DNA of 48,791 bases, from NCBI GenBank assembly GCA_031277475.1, contig JAITMJ010000108.1:1-48791 (forward strand), in the 5' to 3' direction. Source of the stretch: Flavobacteriaceae bacterium. Lineage in GTDB: Bacteria > Bacteroidota > Bacteroidia > Flavobacteriales > Weeksellaceae. Under the pieces are notes generated by a model. It was given only the letters and a program-made list of their open reading frames with translations, made no database searches and was not told where the DNA came from. The translations under genes were made by a program, and so were the position numbers. Each line of letters starts with the position of its first letter. Within the stretch, counting starts at the first letter, position 1. This document shows positions 7,851-16,313 of the stretch, one piece after another.

Positions 7851-8046
7851 AGCCCCCTGTCCCCCGAAGGGGGAAAATGTGGCAAATTTTTATTATAATT
7901 TTTTTTTGAGAGACAAAGGGAAAAAAACAGCAAAAGTTTGCGTAATTTTATTAGGAATTTTTCCCCTTTTGGAAAACAAGGATAAAAACAGCAAAAGTTT
8001 GCGTAACTTTATTAGGAATTTTTCCCCCTTCGGGGGACAGGGGGCT
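7851..8046. repeat. 196-bp inverted-repeat element in the pgk leader
   Basis: Perfect 27-bp inverted arms (7851-7877 and 8020-8046, beginning AGCCCCCTGTCCCCC) frame the element. Each arm also carries its own CCCCCGAAGGGGG hairpin. Inside are two direct copies of a ~48-bp unit starting AACAGCAAAAGTTTGCG (7923 and 7984, period 61 bp, about one mismatch). Such C-run/G-run elements are common between genes in Bacteroidota. It ends 14 bp before the pgk start codon, so it must affect, or be tolerated in, pgk expression. Confidence 0.8.
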
Positions 8047-8060
8047 ACAAAGTATATTTT

Positions 8061-9251
8061 ATGAAAACAGTCAATAATTTTAATTTTAAAGACAAAAAAG
8101 TGTTGGTGCGCGTGGATTTCAATGTTCCGCAGAACGATGAATTGAAAGTTACCGACAATACACGAATTTCAGCCGCAAAACCTACGATTGATAAAATTCT
8201 GAAAGACGGCGGTTCCGTGATTTTAATGACGCATCTCGGGCGACCGAAAGGAAAATCTTCAGACGAATTTTCCCTGAAACACATCCTTCCCGAAATTGAA
8301 AATGTATTGGGAAAATCGGTGAAATTTGCCGAAGATTGCATCGGCGAAAATACCACGAAAATGGCTTCGGAACTGCAATCCGGTGAAATTCTTTTGCTCG
8401 AAAATTTAAGATTTCACAATGAAGAAGAAAACGGCGACAAAGATTTTGCGGAAAAACTTTCCAAATTGGGCGATGCTTATGTGAACGATGCTTTTGGAAC
8501 GGCTCACCGGAAACACGCATCCACAGCCGTGATTGCCAAATTTTTTCCTTTAACCAAATTTTTCGGATTGCTGATGGCGAAAGAATTGGAAGCCATTGAC
8601 AAAGTTTTGAAAACCGGCGAAAGACCGATAACCGCTATTCTCGGAGGTTCAAAAATTTCATCAAAAATTACGATTATCGAAAATATATTGCCTGCGGTTG
8701 ACAATTTGATTATCGGCGGCGGAATGGCTTTTACGTTCATCAAAGCGTTGGGCGGACACATCGGAAATTCCATTGTGGAAGAAGATAAAATGCCGCTGGC
8801 GTTGGAAATTTTAGAAAAAGCGAAACAAAAAAATGTGAAAATTTATTTGCCCGCAGACGTGATTATTGCCGATAGTTTTAGCAACGATGCGGAAAAAAAG
8901 GAAGCCGATGTTTACCACATTCCCGAAAATTGGCAAGGATTGGATGTCGGCACGAGAACGAGAGATATTTTTCACGATGTGATTTTGGATTCTAAAACCA
9001 TTTTGTGGAACGGACCCGTAGGTGTTTTTGAGATGCCTAATTTTTCTGCCGGAACCGAAAGTTTGGGAGAAAGTATTGCGGAATCCACGAAATTGGGAGC
9101 GTTTTCTTTAGTTGGCGGCGGCGACAGCGTTGCTTTTGTGAAACAATTCGGATATGCCGACAAAGTTTCCTACGTTTCCACCGGTGGCGGCGCAATGCTG
9201 GAAAGTTTGGAAGGCTTGGAACTTCCGGGAGTTGCGGCGGTGAATGTGTAG
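8061..9251 (+). CDS. pgk: Phosphoglycerate kinase
   Basis: This glycolytic enzyme transfers phosphate between 1,3-bisphosphoglycerate and ADP. Its 396 aa are full length. The N-terminal signature [10 protein letters not shown] is at ~12-21, substrate-binding HLGRPKG at ~60-66 and [10 protein letters not shown] at ~145-154. The nucleotide-domain motifs [17 protein letters not shown] and GGGDSVAF are all present and in order. The ATG start matches the family N-terminus. The gene is monocistronic, and an inverted-repeat element lies in its leader. A dispersed repeat and hairpin (9268-9336) follow the stop codon. Confidence 0.98.
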   Translation: MKTVNNFNFKDKKVLVRVDFNVPQNDELKVTDNTRISAAKPTIDKILKDGGSVILMTHLGRPKGKSSDEFSLKHILPEIENVLGKSVKFAEDCIGENTTKMASELQSGEILLLENLRFHNEEENGDKDFAEKLSKLGDAYVNDAFGTAHRKHASTAVIAKFFPLTKFFGLLMAKELEAIDKVLKTGERPITAILGGSKISSKITIIENILPAVDNLIIGGGMAFTFIKALGGHIGNSIVEEDKMPLALEILEKAKQKNVKIYLPADVIIADSFSNDAEKKEADVYHIPENWQGLDVGTRTRDIFHDVILDSKTILWNGPVGVFEMPNFSAGTESLGESIAESTKLGAFSLVGGGDSVAFVKQFGYADKVSYVSTGGGAMLESLEGLELPGVAAVNV

Positions 9252-9267
9252 ATTTAGTTCAAAGTTT

Positions 9268-9336
9268 AACACTTCGACTTCGCTCAGTGTGACAAAATGT
9301 GTCAGATTAACACTTTCTCGTTTTTCAGAACGAGAC
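9268..9336. repeat. Dispersed repeat AACACTTCGACTTCGCTCAG... plus hairpin
   Basis: The 30 bp at 9268-9297 recur identically at 47747-47776, and in reverse with one mismatch near 24529-24552. Degenerate relatives lie near 15037 and 41728. The adjacent hairpin CTCGTT-TTTCAG-AACGAG (about 9313-9330) recurs inverted near 15046-15063. This matches a short repeat common between genes in flavobacterial genomes. It may act as a terminator for the convergent pgk and barrel genes, but no T tract follows. Confidence 0.6.
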
Positions 9337-9357
9337 TCATTGCCAAAAGCCATCAGC

Positions 9358-12090
9358 CTATTTAAAATTAAACTTCACCGTAAACATCACTTGGCTCGGG
9401 CGAATGTCGATTCGGTTGGTTGTGGTGGAAAGTTTTGCCGCGTCGTAGGAAATGGTTTCATAGACTTTTTTGTTGGCGATGTTCAGCCATTTTATTTCAA
9501 AATCTATTTTCTTTTTGTTCCAAGTAAATTGGTAAGAAATGTCGTAAAACGAGTTTCTGTAGTTGGTTTCGCCTTGTTTTGTGGAAACATCGTCCCAGAA
9601 AAATCCGATGGTATTGTTTTTCAACGGATAAATGTATGCGGCGAGATTGTGGTTCCAATCGAAAGATTTTTGGATGAAATTTGAGGTGATGTTTTTATTG
9701 TTCGTCCAATTCATCGAAAGGTTGTAATCTGCGCTAAACCACGAAAAATAGGTGTTGTTGAACTTGAATTTAAGAGATTGCCGATTGGTTTCGGATTCTT
9801 GCAGCGTGTTGAAAAAAGAGAAAGATTTGGAGTCCAAATTGGAAAAACTTGCGGAAACATTGGTTTTATATTTCGGGAAATATTTTCCGATTTCGGCTCC
9901 GGCGGTCTGAGATTGCAAAATATTTTCCTCCGGCGCGAGTTCCAAAGTCGAGGAAAATCCGTCTCCGGAATATCGTTCCATCAGGTTTCTTTTGGTTCGA
10001 TTAAAATTATATCTCACGTTGAAAAACAAATTGTTCAGCGGATTTCTGTATTCTATTCTGCTGCCGATGTTTCTACTGAGATTTTCCGGCATCATCATAT
10101 TTTCGCCGAATCTCAACATCAATGATCTCGGGTTGGTCAAAAGTTTTCCGCCGTAAAAATATCCGAAATTTCCAAAATCGTAGGATTGCGATGCAAACGC
10201 CCAAAGTTTAAAATAAGAAGCAAAATCGAGGCTCGCAAACAAACTCGGTTCAAAAACGGTTTTGTTCAATTCCAAGCGGTTCGGATCGGTGTTTCCTCTG
10301 AATTGGTTGAGGTTGTCTTTATAAATAACGCCGTAAAAATTCATCGGAATATTGATGTTAAAATTAAATTTATTGGATTTATAATTGATGCCAAGTTGCG
10401 TATATGGCTGCAATTCATTCCATTCGATATTGTTTTCAAACCGATTTCCCAAACTCGAAAACGTGCCGTTTTTTTCGCCCGAAAGTATAGAATTCATTTT
10501 GTTGAAATTCAGGCTCAAACCGACTTCCGGCATCAATGTAAATTTTTTGTAGGTGAAACCGACTGACGCGGAATGACTTACCATCAACGTTTGAGATTCG
10601 GCGAATTGTTTTGCGTTGTCATAATTTGCCATTTCGGGAAAACTGTTGTTAACATTCAAATATTCTGCGGGAATGATGTCCATCGTTTGTTTGTCTTTTT
10701 GATAACTGACGTAACTCGTAACATTAAAAAGTTTTTCTTTCCAAGGCAAAATCGCGCTGAGCGAGTTTTGAAAAGAGCCGGTCGGCGAATTGATAAATTC
10801 ATTTCCGATTTTGTTGATTAAACTTGTTCCCGAAATTGGCGGAATAAACGCGTTTACATAAGCATTCGCATCGTTCCAATATCCGTTCCAAGTGGTGGTA
10901 TTTTTAAAGAATCCTTTTTTGGCATTTTTTGTGAAAATCAATTCGCCTTTTGCGGCATTGTTGTAAAAATTATTTTTGATTTGCGAGGTGTAAGTTCCCG
11001 CAGCAACCGGAGAATTCGGCTCATAAACCGTGATTTGTTCGGCTTCGCGTTCGATGGTGTTGTTAGAATAATTCATATTCGCTTTCAGTTCCCATTCTTT
11101 GTTTTTAAACGGATTCGTGAGCAGATTCGCCGAGAGAAAATGCACGTTGTTCATCAAATATCTTTTTTCCGGAAGGTTCGGAACGCCGGCGGTTTCGATA
11201 TTCAGCCAATCGTTTTGTGCGGCTTGCCTCCTTCTGCCTTCCCAACGGCTTCCGAACGCCAAAATATTTCCTTCGTTTTGCACACTTTCGCCGGTGTTGT
11301 TCGCTTTATAATTCACGACCCATTGGTTTTTTTGTCCGAAAAACATCGGTGTCAATTTCACATTCCAAAGCAACGGGCTAAAGCCCGCCCCGATTTCGCC
11401 TCTGCCCGTCATTGTTACGGATTTCTTTAAAACCACGTTCATTGCGGCTTGTTCAGACGGCACTTTATCTTGCAGAATTTTTATCGGCTGATGATTTTCC
11501 ATCACTTCCACTTTTTGCACCGCATCTTTCGGCAGCGAGTTGTTCACCGTTCCGTAACTGCCTTCCATCAGGTCTTTTCCGTTCACATAAAATTTATTAA
11601 TCGGTTCACCTTGATACAAAATCGAGCCATCGGAACCGACTTCAATTCCGGGAATTTTTCTCAAAACGTCTGCCAAAGTTCGGTCGGATTTGCTGTCGAA
11701 AGCCGTTAAATCGTAGGTAATCGTGTCGCCTCTTTTGGTGATGAGTTTGGTTTTCAGTTGCACTTCTTTTATTTCGGTAGCGTCTGTTTCCATCGTGAAA
11801 TTCACGGTTTGCGTTTGGTTTTTCACGCTTTTTAGAAAAGGTTTTTGGTTGTAGCCTTTTATTTTCACGTTCACATTTTGCGAAGGCGACGAGAACGAAA
11901 TTTTAAATTCTCCTTTTCCGTTCGATATGGAATACGCCACCACCGCATCGTTTTCGATTTCCTCGATGGTAATGCTCGCGCTTGGAATCGGTTTTCCGTC
12001 TTCGTCCAAAACTTTTCCGGAGAATGTGGTTTGTGCCATTGCCAAAGCAGAAAAAACGAGCATTAAAAACGACAAAAAGTACTTCATCAT
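9358..12090 (-). CDS. Outer-membrane beta-barrel protein with CarboxypepD_reg and plug domains
   Basis: This 910-aa protein has a signal peptide (MMKYFLSFLMLVFSALAMAQ). A carboxypeptidase-regulatory-like Ig domain follows (~20-100, FSGKVLDEDGKPIPSASITI). Next is a plug domain (~115-225, LADVLRKIPGIEV and NKFYVNGKDLMEGSYGTV), then a long barrel rich in Asn, Tyr and aromatic strand ends, closing with VMFTVKFNFK. It resembles the TonB-receptor-like family found beside GLPGLI proteins, but I see no clear TonB box. The GLPGLI gene upstream on the same strand ends 125 bp away with a terminator hairpin (12184-12206), so this gene probably has its own promoter. It likely forms an outer-membrane export or uptake pore for products of the locus (inference). 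Confidence 0.88.
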   Translation of the reverse strand: MMKYFLSFLMLVFSALAMAQTTFSGKVLDEDGKPIPSASITIEEIENDAVVAYSISNGKGEFKISFSSPSQNVNVKIKGYNQKPFLKSVKNQTQTVNFTMETDATEIKEVQLKTKLITKRGDTITYDLTAFDSKSDRTLADVLRKIPGIEVGSDGSILYQGEPINKFYVNGKDLMEGSYGTVNNSLPKDAVQKVEVMENHQPIKILQDKVPSEQAAMNVVLKKSVTMTGRGEIGAGFSPLLWNVKLTPMFFGQKNQWVVNYKANNTGESVQNEGNILAFGSRWEGRRRQAAQNDWLNIETAGVPNLPEKRYLMNNVHFLSANLLTNPFKNKEWELKANMNYSNNTIEREAEQITVYEPNSPVAAGTYTSQIKNNFYNNAAKGELIFTKNAKKGFFKNTTTWNGYWNDANAYVNAFIPPISGTSLINKIGNEFINSPTGSFQNSLSAILPWKEKLFNVTSYVSYQKDKQTMDIIPAEYLNVNNSFPEMANYDNAKQFAESQTLMVSHSASVGFTYKKFTLMPEVGLSLNFNKMNSILSGEKNGTFSSLGNRFENNIEWNELQPYTQLGINYKSNKFNFNINIPMNFYGVIYKDNLNQFRGNTDPNRLELNKTVFEPSLFASLDFASYFKLWAFASQSYDFGNFGYFYGGKLLTNPRSLMLRFGENMMMPENLSRNIGSRIEYRNPLNNLFFNVRYNFNRTKRNLMERYSGDGFSSTLELAPEENILQSQTAGAEIGKYFPKYKTNVSASFSNLDSKSFSFFNTLQESETNRQSLKFKFNNTYFSWFSADYNLSMNWTNNKNITSNFIQKSFDWNHNLAAYIYPLKNNTIGFFWDDVSTKQGETNYRNSFYDISYQFTWNKKKIDFEIKWLNIANKKVYETISYDAAKLSTTTNRIDIRPSQVMFTVKFNFK

Positions 12091-12183
12091 AATTTTTATT
12101 TTGGTAAATTAGTTAATCATTCAACGGATTTGTTACGTTTTGTGAAAATTTTTATGACTACGAATGTAGTTAAATGGATTTAA

Positions 12184-12206
12184 TAAAAAAGCGGACTGAA
12201 ATCCGC
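12184..12206 (-). terminator. Intrinsic terminator after the first GLPGLI gene
   Basis: On the minus strand the stem GCGGA-TTTCAG-TCCGC is followed by T6. It starts 10 bp past the GLPGLI stop codon and ends transcription before the barrel gene. Confidence 0.75.
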
Positions 12207-12215
12207 GATTGTTTA

Positions 12216-13046
12216 TTAATCTTCCGGATAATGGATAGCTTTATCTATTTCGATGGGATTGTTGTTTTCCCTAATATATTGTTGTCTTGATTCAGTCAAC
12301 TCTTTGAATTGACTGAGATCTTTTACATCCACACCATTAATGCTAAATGTCATATTAGGATTTTTTTTGAATTCTTCACGGGTTTCGTGATATGGATCTT
12401 TATATTCGTTCATCAGCATCTTATCTATATTTTCTTGGGTTGTTTTTATTGGTTTTTGACCATAAAAACTTTCAATGAATGGAGTTCTGTACGTCGCTTT
12501 TAATTTAAAACTTTTCAATAAGGTGAACTCAAAATTATTTTTGTCATCATATATTTGAAAAATCATTCCGGGCAAACCACGAAATTTATATGGACCTTCA
12601 GGACTATTTATTTCTTCACAAAACCAAGCCGTCCAATTTCTGCCGCCAAAAGTTGTTGTTGCTTTTTGCAAAGTATAGTTCTCAAATTTTATGGTATCTT
12701 TTTCAATATTCCAATTAATTTCGTCTTCTGTGTCAAAAACAAATACATCATTGATTAAAATGTAATTGCTATTTGTATTAGAATTTCTTGCTCGAACAAC
12801 AACAGGAGTAGAAGTGTCCCAAAGTTGGCTATTTTGTCCTTTTGTAATATTGGTTGAGTCAATTGTAACGTAATGGTAGTTATAAAATTTGATATAATCA
12901 GGATTTATATCCAGAGTCATAATTTCTTTTCTAAACTCGGTTTGCTTAGGGTTTGGCTTAAACTTAAATTCATAAATGAAGCGATGAGTCTGGGAAAACG
13001 AAATTCCAAACGCGAGAATGAGGATAAATGTTGCTGTTTTTTTCAT
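12216..13046 (-). CDS. GLPGLI family secreted protein (paralog 1)
   Basis: This 276-aa protein has a signal peptide (MKKTATFILILAFGISFSQ). The family core is clear: TTFGGRNWTAWFCEEI (~136-151) followed by GPYKFRGLPGMI (~157-168), a variant of the eponymous GLPGLI. Members are secreted Bacteroidota proteins, typically next to outer-membrane barrels as here, but their biochemical role is not established. Two more paralogs lie at 15244-16104 and 16314-17156. Two mini-peptide genes on the same strand are immediately upstream, 97 bp away and separated by a strong hairpin terminator. Confidence 0.92.
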   Translation of the reverse strand: MKKTATFILILAFGISFSQTHRFIYEFKFKPNPKQTEFRKEIMTLDINPDYIKFYNYHYVTIDSTNITKGQNSQLWDTSTPVVVRARNSNTNSNYILINDVFVFDTEDEINWNIEKDTIKFENYTLQKATTTFGGRNWTAWFCEEINSPEGPYKFRGLPGMIFQIYDDKNNFEFTLLKSFKLKATYRTPFIESFYGQKPIKTTQENIDKMLMNEYKDPYHETREEFKKNPNMTFSINGVDVKDLSQFKELTESRQQYIRENNNPIEIDKAIHYPED

Positions 13047-13086
13047 TGTATTTATTTTTTATAAAAATATTAAATTTTAAAAAAAA

Positions 13087-13107
13087 GGAGATAAAGGAAT
13101 TATCTCC
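13087..13107. terminator. Hairpin terminator after mini-peptide gene 2
   Basis: Perfect 8-bp stem GGAGATAA/TTATCTCC with a 5-nt loop. It has A6 on one side and TTTT on the other, so it can work in either direction. It lies 37 bp past the stop of the 70-aa peptide gene. The same hairpin and flanks recur at 13391-13411. Confidence 0.8.
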
Positions 13108-13143
13108 TTTTATAAAATTACACATATTCCTATTGCAACATGA

Positions 13144-13356
13144 TTAGCGCGGGATAATCGCAACACGTTTGTAGTTAATATAGATTCCTCCCGTCCCAGC
13201 ACAATCAACGCCTTCTGATGGTAAACACGCAGTTCTCCCCGCCGCATTCGCCTTAAGACTTTCCAAAGAAGAATCCCTAACTGACAACGAGAAAATCGCT
13301 ACAGTTACAACTGCAATAAGTCCTGAAAATAGAACTTTTTTAATGATTGTATTCAT
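13144..13356 (-). CDS. Secreted mini-peptide, paralog 2 (70 aa)
   Basis: The N-terminal hydrophobic leader (KKVLFSGLIAVVTVAIFSLSV) is followed by the leader-like segment DSSLESLKANAAG. The short mature part has two cysteines spaced C-x7-C (CLPSEGVDC), then GGIYINYKR and a terminal PR. The 67-aa neighbour upstream shares the SSLE-L-ANA-G segment, the C-x7-C spacing, the G-IYINY-R motif and the final PR. The SSLE-L-ANA segment resembles that of NVEALA-type small exported peptides of Bacteroidetes, but the match is weak. Function is unknown; a secreted signal or antimicrobial peptide is possible. The downstream hairpin is also duplicated, so gene and terminator were copied as a unit. Confidence 0.75.
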   Translation of the reverse strand: MNTIIKKVLFSGLIAVVTVAIFSLSVRDSSLESLKANAAGRTACLPSEGVDCAGTGGIYINYKRVAIIPR

Positions 13357-13390
13357 ATGATTTGATTTTTAAATGTAAATTTCAAAAAAA

Positions 13391-13411
13391 GGAGATAAAG
13401 GAATTATCTCC
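13391..13411. terminator. Hairpin terminator after mini-peptide gene 1
   Basis: Same 8-bp stem GGAGATAA/TTATCTCC with a 5-nt loop as at 13087-13107, preceded by A7 on the plus strand (a T7 tract on the minus strand). It separates the two peptide genes and is part of the tandem duplication. Confidence 0.8.
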
Positions 13412-13447
13412 TTTTACAAAATTCCACATATTACTATTGCAATATGA

Positions 13448-13651
13448 TTAGCGTGGGTTAACCGTGGCACGCGAATAATTAATGTAAATCGTACCCGTTG
13501 CAGGGGATGCACAATCACTACCCGGTGATTGTTTACATACAGCTATCCCCACCGCATTTGCTCTAAGATTCTCCAAAGAAGAATTCTTAACTGACAAGGC
13601 GAAAACCGCCCCTCCTATCGCTAATGTAGCGACTAATAAAAACTTTTTCAT
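13448..13651 (-). CDS. Secreted mini-peptide, paralog 1 (67 aa)
   Basis: It has the leader MKKFLLVATLAIGGAVFALSV, then NSSLENLRANAVG, C-x7-C (CKQSPGSDC), GTIYINYSR and terminal NPR. It is a tandem paralog of the 70-aa peptide 91 bp downstream. It is the first gene of the minus-strand peptide pair and diverges from an HTH regulator that starts 229 bp away, which is the obvious candidate to control it. The ATG follows AAATTTTATTAAC, and no perfect -7 box is visible. It is probably cleaved after the leader and exported. A cysteine pair suggests a disulfide or modification. Confidence 0.75.
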   Translation of the reverse strand: MKKFLLVATLAIGGAVFALSVKNSSLENLRANAVGIAVCKQSPGSDCASPATGTIYINYSRATVNPR

Positions 13652-13854
13652 GTTAATAAAATTTTAATTTAAATTTGATTCTTGCACTTCGAGCGTTGCA
13701 TACTTGTGTTTCAAAAAAAATTCTTTTTCGTATTCGCGACTACAAAATCCGAAAACTTTTTATCTACATTGCAACATTACGCAAAAAAACCATACGCTCT
13801 GTCCCTATTTTCGGGAATTTGCAATCCCATTTATCGGGTCAAAAAGTTTTTTAA

Positions 13855-13862
13855 TAATTTTG
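13855..13862 (+). promoter_or_regulatory. -7 promoter box TAATTTTG for the HTH regulator
   Basis: Perfect TAnnTTTG box. It predicts a start near 13866 and a ~14-nt leader to the ATG at 13880. Confidence 0.6.
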
Positions 13863-13879
13863 TGGAAAATCAATAAGAA

Positions 13880-14245
13880 ATGAACAATAAATTAGGTAAT
13901 AGAATCCGCATTTTAAGAGAAAACAAAGGAATGTCTCAAGAGAAAATGGCAGAAAAAATTGGTCTTTCAAAATCCGCTTATGGTCGCATAGAAACAGGGG
14001 AAACAAACAATTGGGTTCACCTGATTGATAAAATATGCCAAGAACTCAGCACCACTCCGGAGGAACTTTTCGCGCCGGACAGTCTTGTACAAAATAATAA
14101 TGACAATGCTTCCGCAGTTCAAAATCACACCCAACACGATACGCACATCACCATCAATCAACTATCCGACAAAGTGATTGAACTTTATGAGGAAAAAATA
14201 AAATCTTTAGAGGAAAAAATTCAGGAATTGCAGGGAAATAAATAG
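13880..14245 (+). CDS. XRE-family HTH transcriptional regulator with C-terminal coiled coil
   Basis: In this 121-aa protein an HTH_3 domain occupies residues ~3-62 (LGNRIRILRENKGMSQEKMA, then GLSKSAYGRIETGE, then LSTTPEELF). A Gln/His/Asn-rich linker follows. The C-terminal helix (VIELYEEKIKSLEEKIQELQ, ~98-117) is a probable coiled coil for dimerisation. It is divergent from the two mini-peptide genes and is probably their regulator (inference). No ligand domain or peptidase is attached. Codon use is ordinary for the window. Confidence 0.9.
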   Translation: MNNKLGNRIRILRENKGMSQEKMAEKIGLSKSAYGRIETGETNNWVHLIDKICQELSTTPEELFAPDSLVQNNNDNASAVQNHTQHDTHITINQLSDKVIELYEEKIKSLEEKIQELQGNK

Positions 14246-14290
14246 ATTTTCAAATTGTCTCATTTCCAAATTATCACATTACTTCACACG

Positions 14291-14323
14291 TTTCCGCCGA
14301 ACAATGAATCGGGATTATTTTTC
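14291..14323. repeat. 33-bp direct repeat flanking the PIN TA module, copy 1
   Basis: TTTCCGCCGAACAATGAATC followed by GGGATTATTTTTC overlaps the toxin stop codon. It recurs at 15119-15151 with one mismatch in the same orientation. The PIN toxin-antitoxin pair lies between the copies. Confidence 0.85.
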
Positions 14324-14731
14324 TGTGATACCTGTTTCAATTTTGAAAGCAGATAAAGAAAGTGATTTTAACGGTGGATCAACCGAAACTGCGAGCACTT
14401 TTTTATCGCCGGAAACAAGAAAATCGGAACGGCTTTGATACGCCAAGTCAAAAAGATAGTTATCTTTCGGGTCAGAACATTGGTCGAAAACAGGTTTTGT
14501 GAGAAATAATTCGGCAACTTGCTCTACCAAGAAAATATATTCGTCCGGATTTCCGGAAAAATATTTGGCGAATTTTGGTCTGTTAATCACCTCTTTCAAC
14601 TCCGACATCAATTCCAAAGAACGATAGAAAAACACGTCGTTGTTTTCTATCATATCAATTATTTTTTCGGATTTTCCGGATATAAAATAACTCAACCAAA
14701 CATTGACATCAAATACGGTCTTGTTTTTCAT
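14315..14731 (-). CDS. PIN-domain ribonuclease toxin (type II TA)
   Basis: The 138-aa PIN protein has the acidic residues typical of the fold: D8 in KTVFDVNVWL, a glutamate in LMSELKEV (~44), aspartates in SDPKDNYLFDLA (~86-97) and in VSGDKKVL (~109). Such toxins cleave RNA when freed from their partner (family knowledge). The start overlaps the end of the upstream antitoxin gene by 23 bp, the usual order antitoxin then toxin. The last codons lie within a 33-bp direct repeat. Confidence 0.88.
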   Translation of the reverse strand: MKNKTVFDVNVWLSYFISGKSEKIIDMIENNDVFFYRSLELMSELKEVINRPKFAKYFSGNPDEYIFLVEQVAELFLTKPVFDQCSDPKDNYLFDLAYQSRSDFLVSGDKKVLAVSVDPPLKSLSLSAFKIETGITEK

Positions 14732-14945
14732 AGCGTTTTTTTCTTACCGCATTTACCTCATCCACAATCTCTTGCATCGTGATATCATTATCGAGAACGG
14801 AACTGTCAATTTTCTGTGCCATTGTTCGCAAATACATCATTTTCAGTCCGTTTTCCAATTCTTCGGGCTGCTTGCGTTTCAACACAGAAACATAATAATC
14901 AATACGTTGTGTTCTATTTTTTCTTTCTTTGAGAACCGTTTCCAT
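14709..14945 (-). CDS. Antitoxin partner of the PIN toxin
   Basis: The 78-aa, highly charged protein is encoded directly upstream of the PIN toxin with a 23-bp overlap, which is the basis for the call. The sequence (METVLKERKNRTQRIDYYVS, ending VRKKRYEKQDRI) is helical with no recognisable DNA-binding fold that I can name. A perfect TAACTTTG promoter box at 14969-14976 gives a ~20-nt leader. Autoregulation is expected for type II antitoxins but is not shown by visible operators. Confidence 0.75.
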   Translation of the reverse strand: METVLKERKNRTQRIDYYVSVLKRKQPEELENGLKMMYLRTMAQKIDSSVLDNDITMQEIVDEVNAVRKKRYEKQDRI

Positions 14946-15243
14946 TATTTTATTTTTAGTTCACTTCGCAAAGTTAAAGATTTTTTAGTTACGAGTTGCG
15001 AGTTGCGAGATTCGAGGTGAGGGTTCCGAGTTTTGTCACGCTGAGTCTCGTTCTGAAAAACGAGAAAGCGCAAATTCAAAAAGTCTTTTGTCTTTTGTCT
15101 AAAAGTCTATATCACAACTTTCCGCCGAGCAATGAATCGGGATTATTTTTCGTTTTAATGCGAGTTCTGTGTAAAAAATTTGCCCGAGTTTTGAGATTTT
15201 TAACAAAAATTGTCGTAGAAAATAATCATAATTGCAAAACATT
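14946..15243. other. Intergenic region upstream of the PIN TA module
   Basis: It holds the antitoxin promoter (TAACTTTG, 14969-14976, minus), a short GAGTTGCGA tandem (~14993-15010), an inverted copy of the hairpin seen after pgk (15034-15069) and direct-repeat copy 2 (15119-15151). No coding frame looks real. Confidence 0.55.
15119..15151. repeat. 33-bp direct repeat flanking the PIN TA module, copy 2
   Basis: One mismatch from 14291-14323 (CCGAG for CCGAA). It lies ~175 bp upstream of the antitoxin start and outside any gene. Confidence 0.85.
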
Positions 15244-16104
15244 TTAATTGCAAGCAGGAATCGGCTCGATAGGATTTTCAAATTTGCTCAAACGTTCTTT
15301 TTCTCTTTTATCATAAGATTCTTTCACATTTTTGTTGTTTACGTCTTGTCCGTCAATGACAAACGTAGTTTCTTCGGTATTCAAATTTGCAAAAATCATT
15401 GAGGGTTGAACATTGTATTTTTCCCAAAAATCCATCCATTTTCTATGGGTTAAATTAATTTTATTGTAACTAAAATTTCTTTGTTCCAAATTGTTTGTTT
15501 CTTTGGTGATGGCTTTTATTTCAAAAAAATAGTCTTCGGCATCATCGTACATTTTTAAAATAAGTCCGGGAAGTCCGCCGAATTTATAAGGTCCCTCTTG
15601 AAACGGAATTTCCGAAGTATAAAAAGCAATCCAATTTCTGCCGCCAAAACTTAGTTTTGCTTTCCTTACAGAATAACCAAAAAAATTAGGGCTGTCTTCG
15701 TTTAATAATTCCCATTTTAAGGATTGATCGCAGTTTGTAATGTAAACATTCGTAAATAGTTTTTCTTCCGAAGAAATTTTTCCGGAAATTCTGTTTTTTA
15801 CGATTAGTGTTGTGAAATTTGCATTAGTTCTGTCATCCGGCAACCGTAAATCGTTATTTTCGTTTTTGAAATAATTTGTTACAATCACGGTTTGCAATGA
15901 ATCTCGTTTGAAATTTTCCAAAGATTGGAACGAAGCAGTATAATCCGTATTTATCACCAAAGCACATAATTCTTTATTATAAATTGTGTCTTTTTTATTG
16001 GATTTCCATTTCATTTCATAAATCACTTTGTACTGCGAAAATACAAGCGGATTTGCGATAAATACAAACAAAATAAGGATGGTTTTATATATTAATTTTT
16101 TCAT
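15244..16104 (-). CDS. GLPGLI family secreted protein (paralog 2)
   Basis: This 286-aa protein has a signal peptide (MKKLIYKTILILFVFIANPLVFS). The core reads LSFGGRNWIAFYTSEIPF and then GPYKFGGLPGLILKMY, an exact GLPGLI motif. The start of the mature domain (YKVIYEMKWKSNKKDT) is the beta-strand opening shared with the other two paralogs. It is transcribed in the same direction as paralog 3, but 209 bp lie between, so they are probably separate units. The C-terminus ends IEPIPACN, unlike the ...NYPEK/HYPED ends of the other two. Confidence 0.92.
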   Translation of the reverse strand: MKKLIYKTILILFVFIANPLVFSQYKVIYEMKWKSNKKDTIYNKELCALVINTDYTASFQSLENFKRDSLQTVIVTNYFKNENNDLRLPDDRTNANFTTLIVKNRISGKISSEEKLFTNVYITNCDQSLKWELLNEDSPNFFGYSVRKAKLSFGGRNWIAFYTSEIPFQEGPYKFGGLPGLILKMYDDAEDYFFEIKAITKETNNLEQRNFSYNKINLTHRKWMDFWEKYNVQPSMIFANLNTEETTFVIDGQDVNNKNVKESYDKREKERLSKFENPIEPIPACN

Positions 16105-16313
16105 GTTAAAATAAGTTTATGGAGTTAAGTTTTTACAAAAAAGGACAATCGTCTCAATTATAAAAAATTACGGCACGAATTTAAGTGCATTAAAACATAA
16201 TACCAAAATTTCGCTCCCCTCAAAATCACGCGTTTGGTGGATTTTATAAAAAATATTGGGAAAAAAGGGAAAAATCAGGGGAATTTTCGGGGGTGATTTT
16301 AAAACCAATGGTT

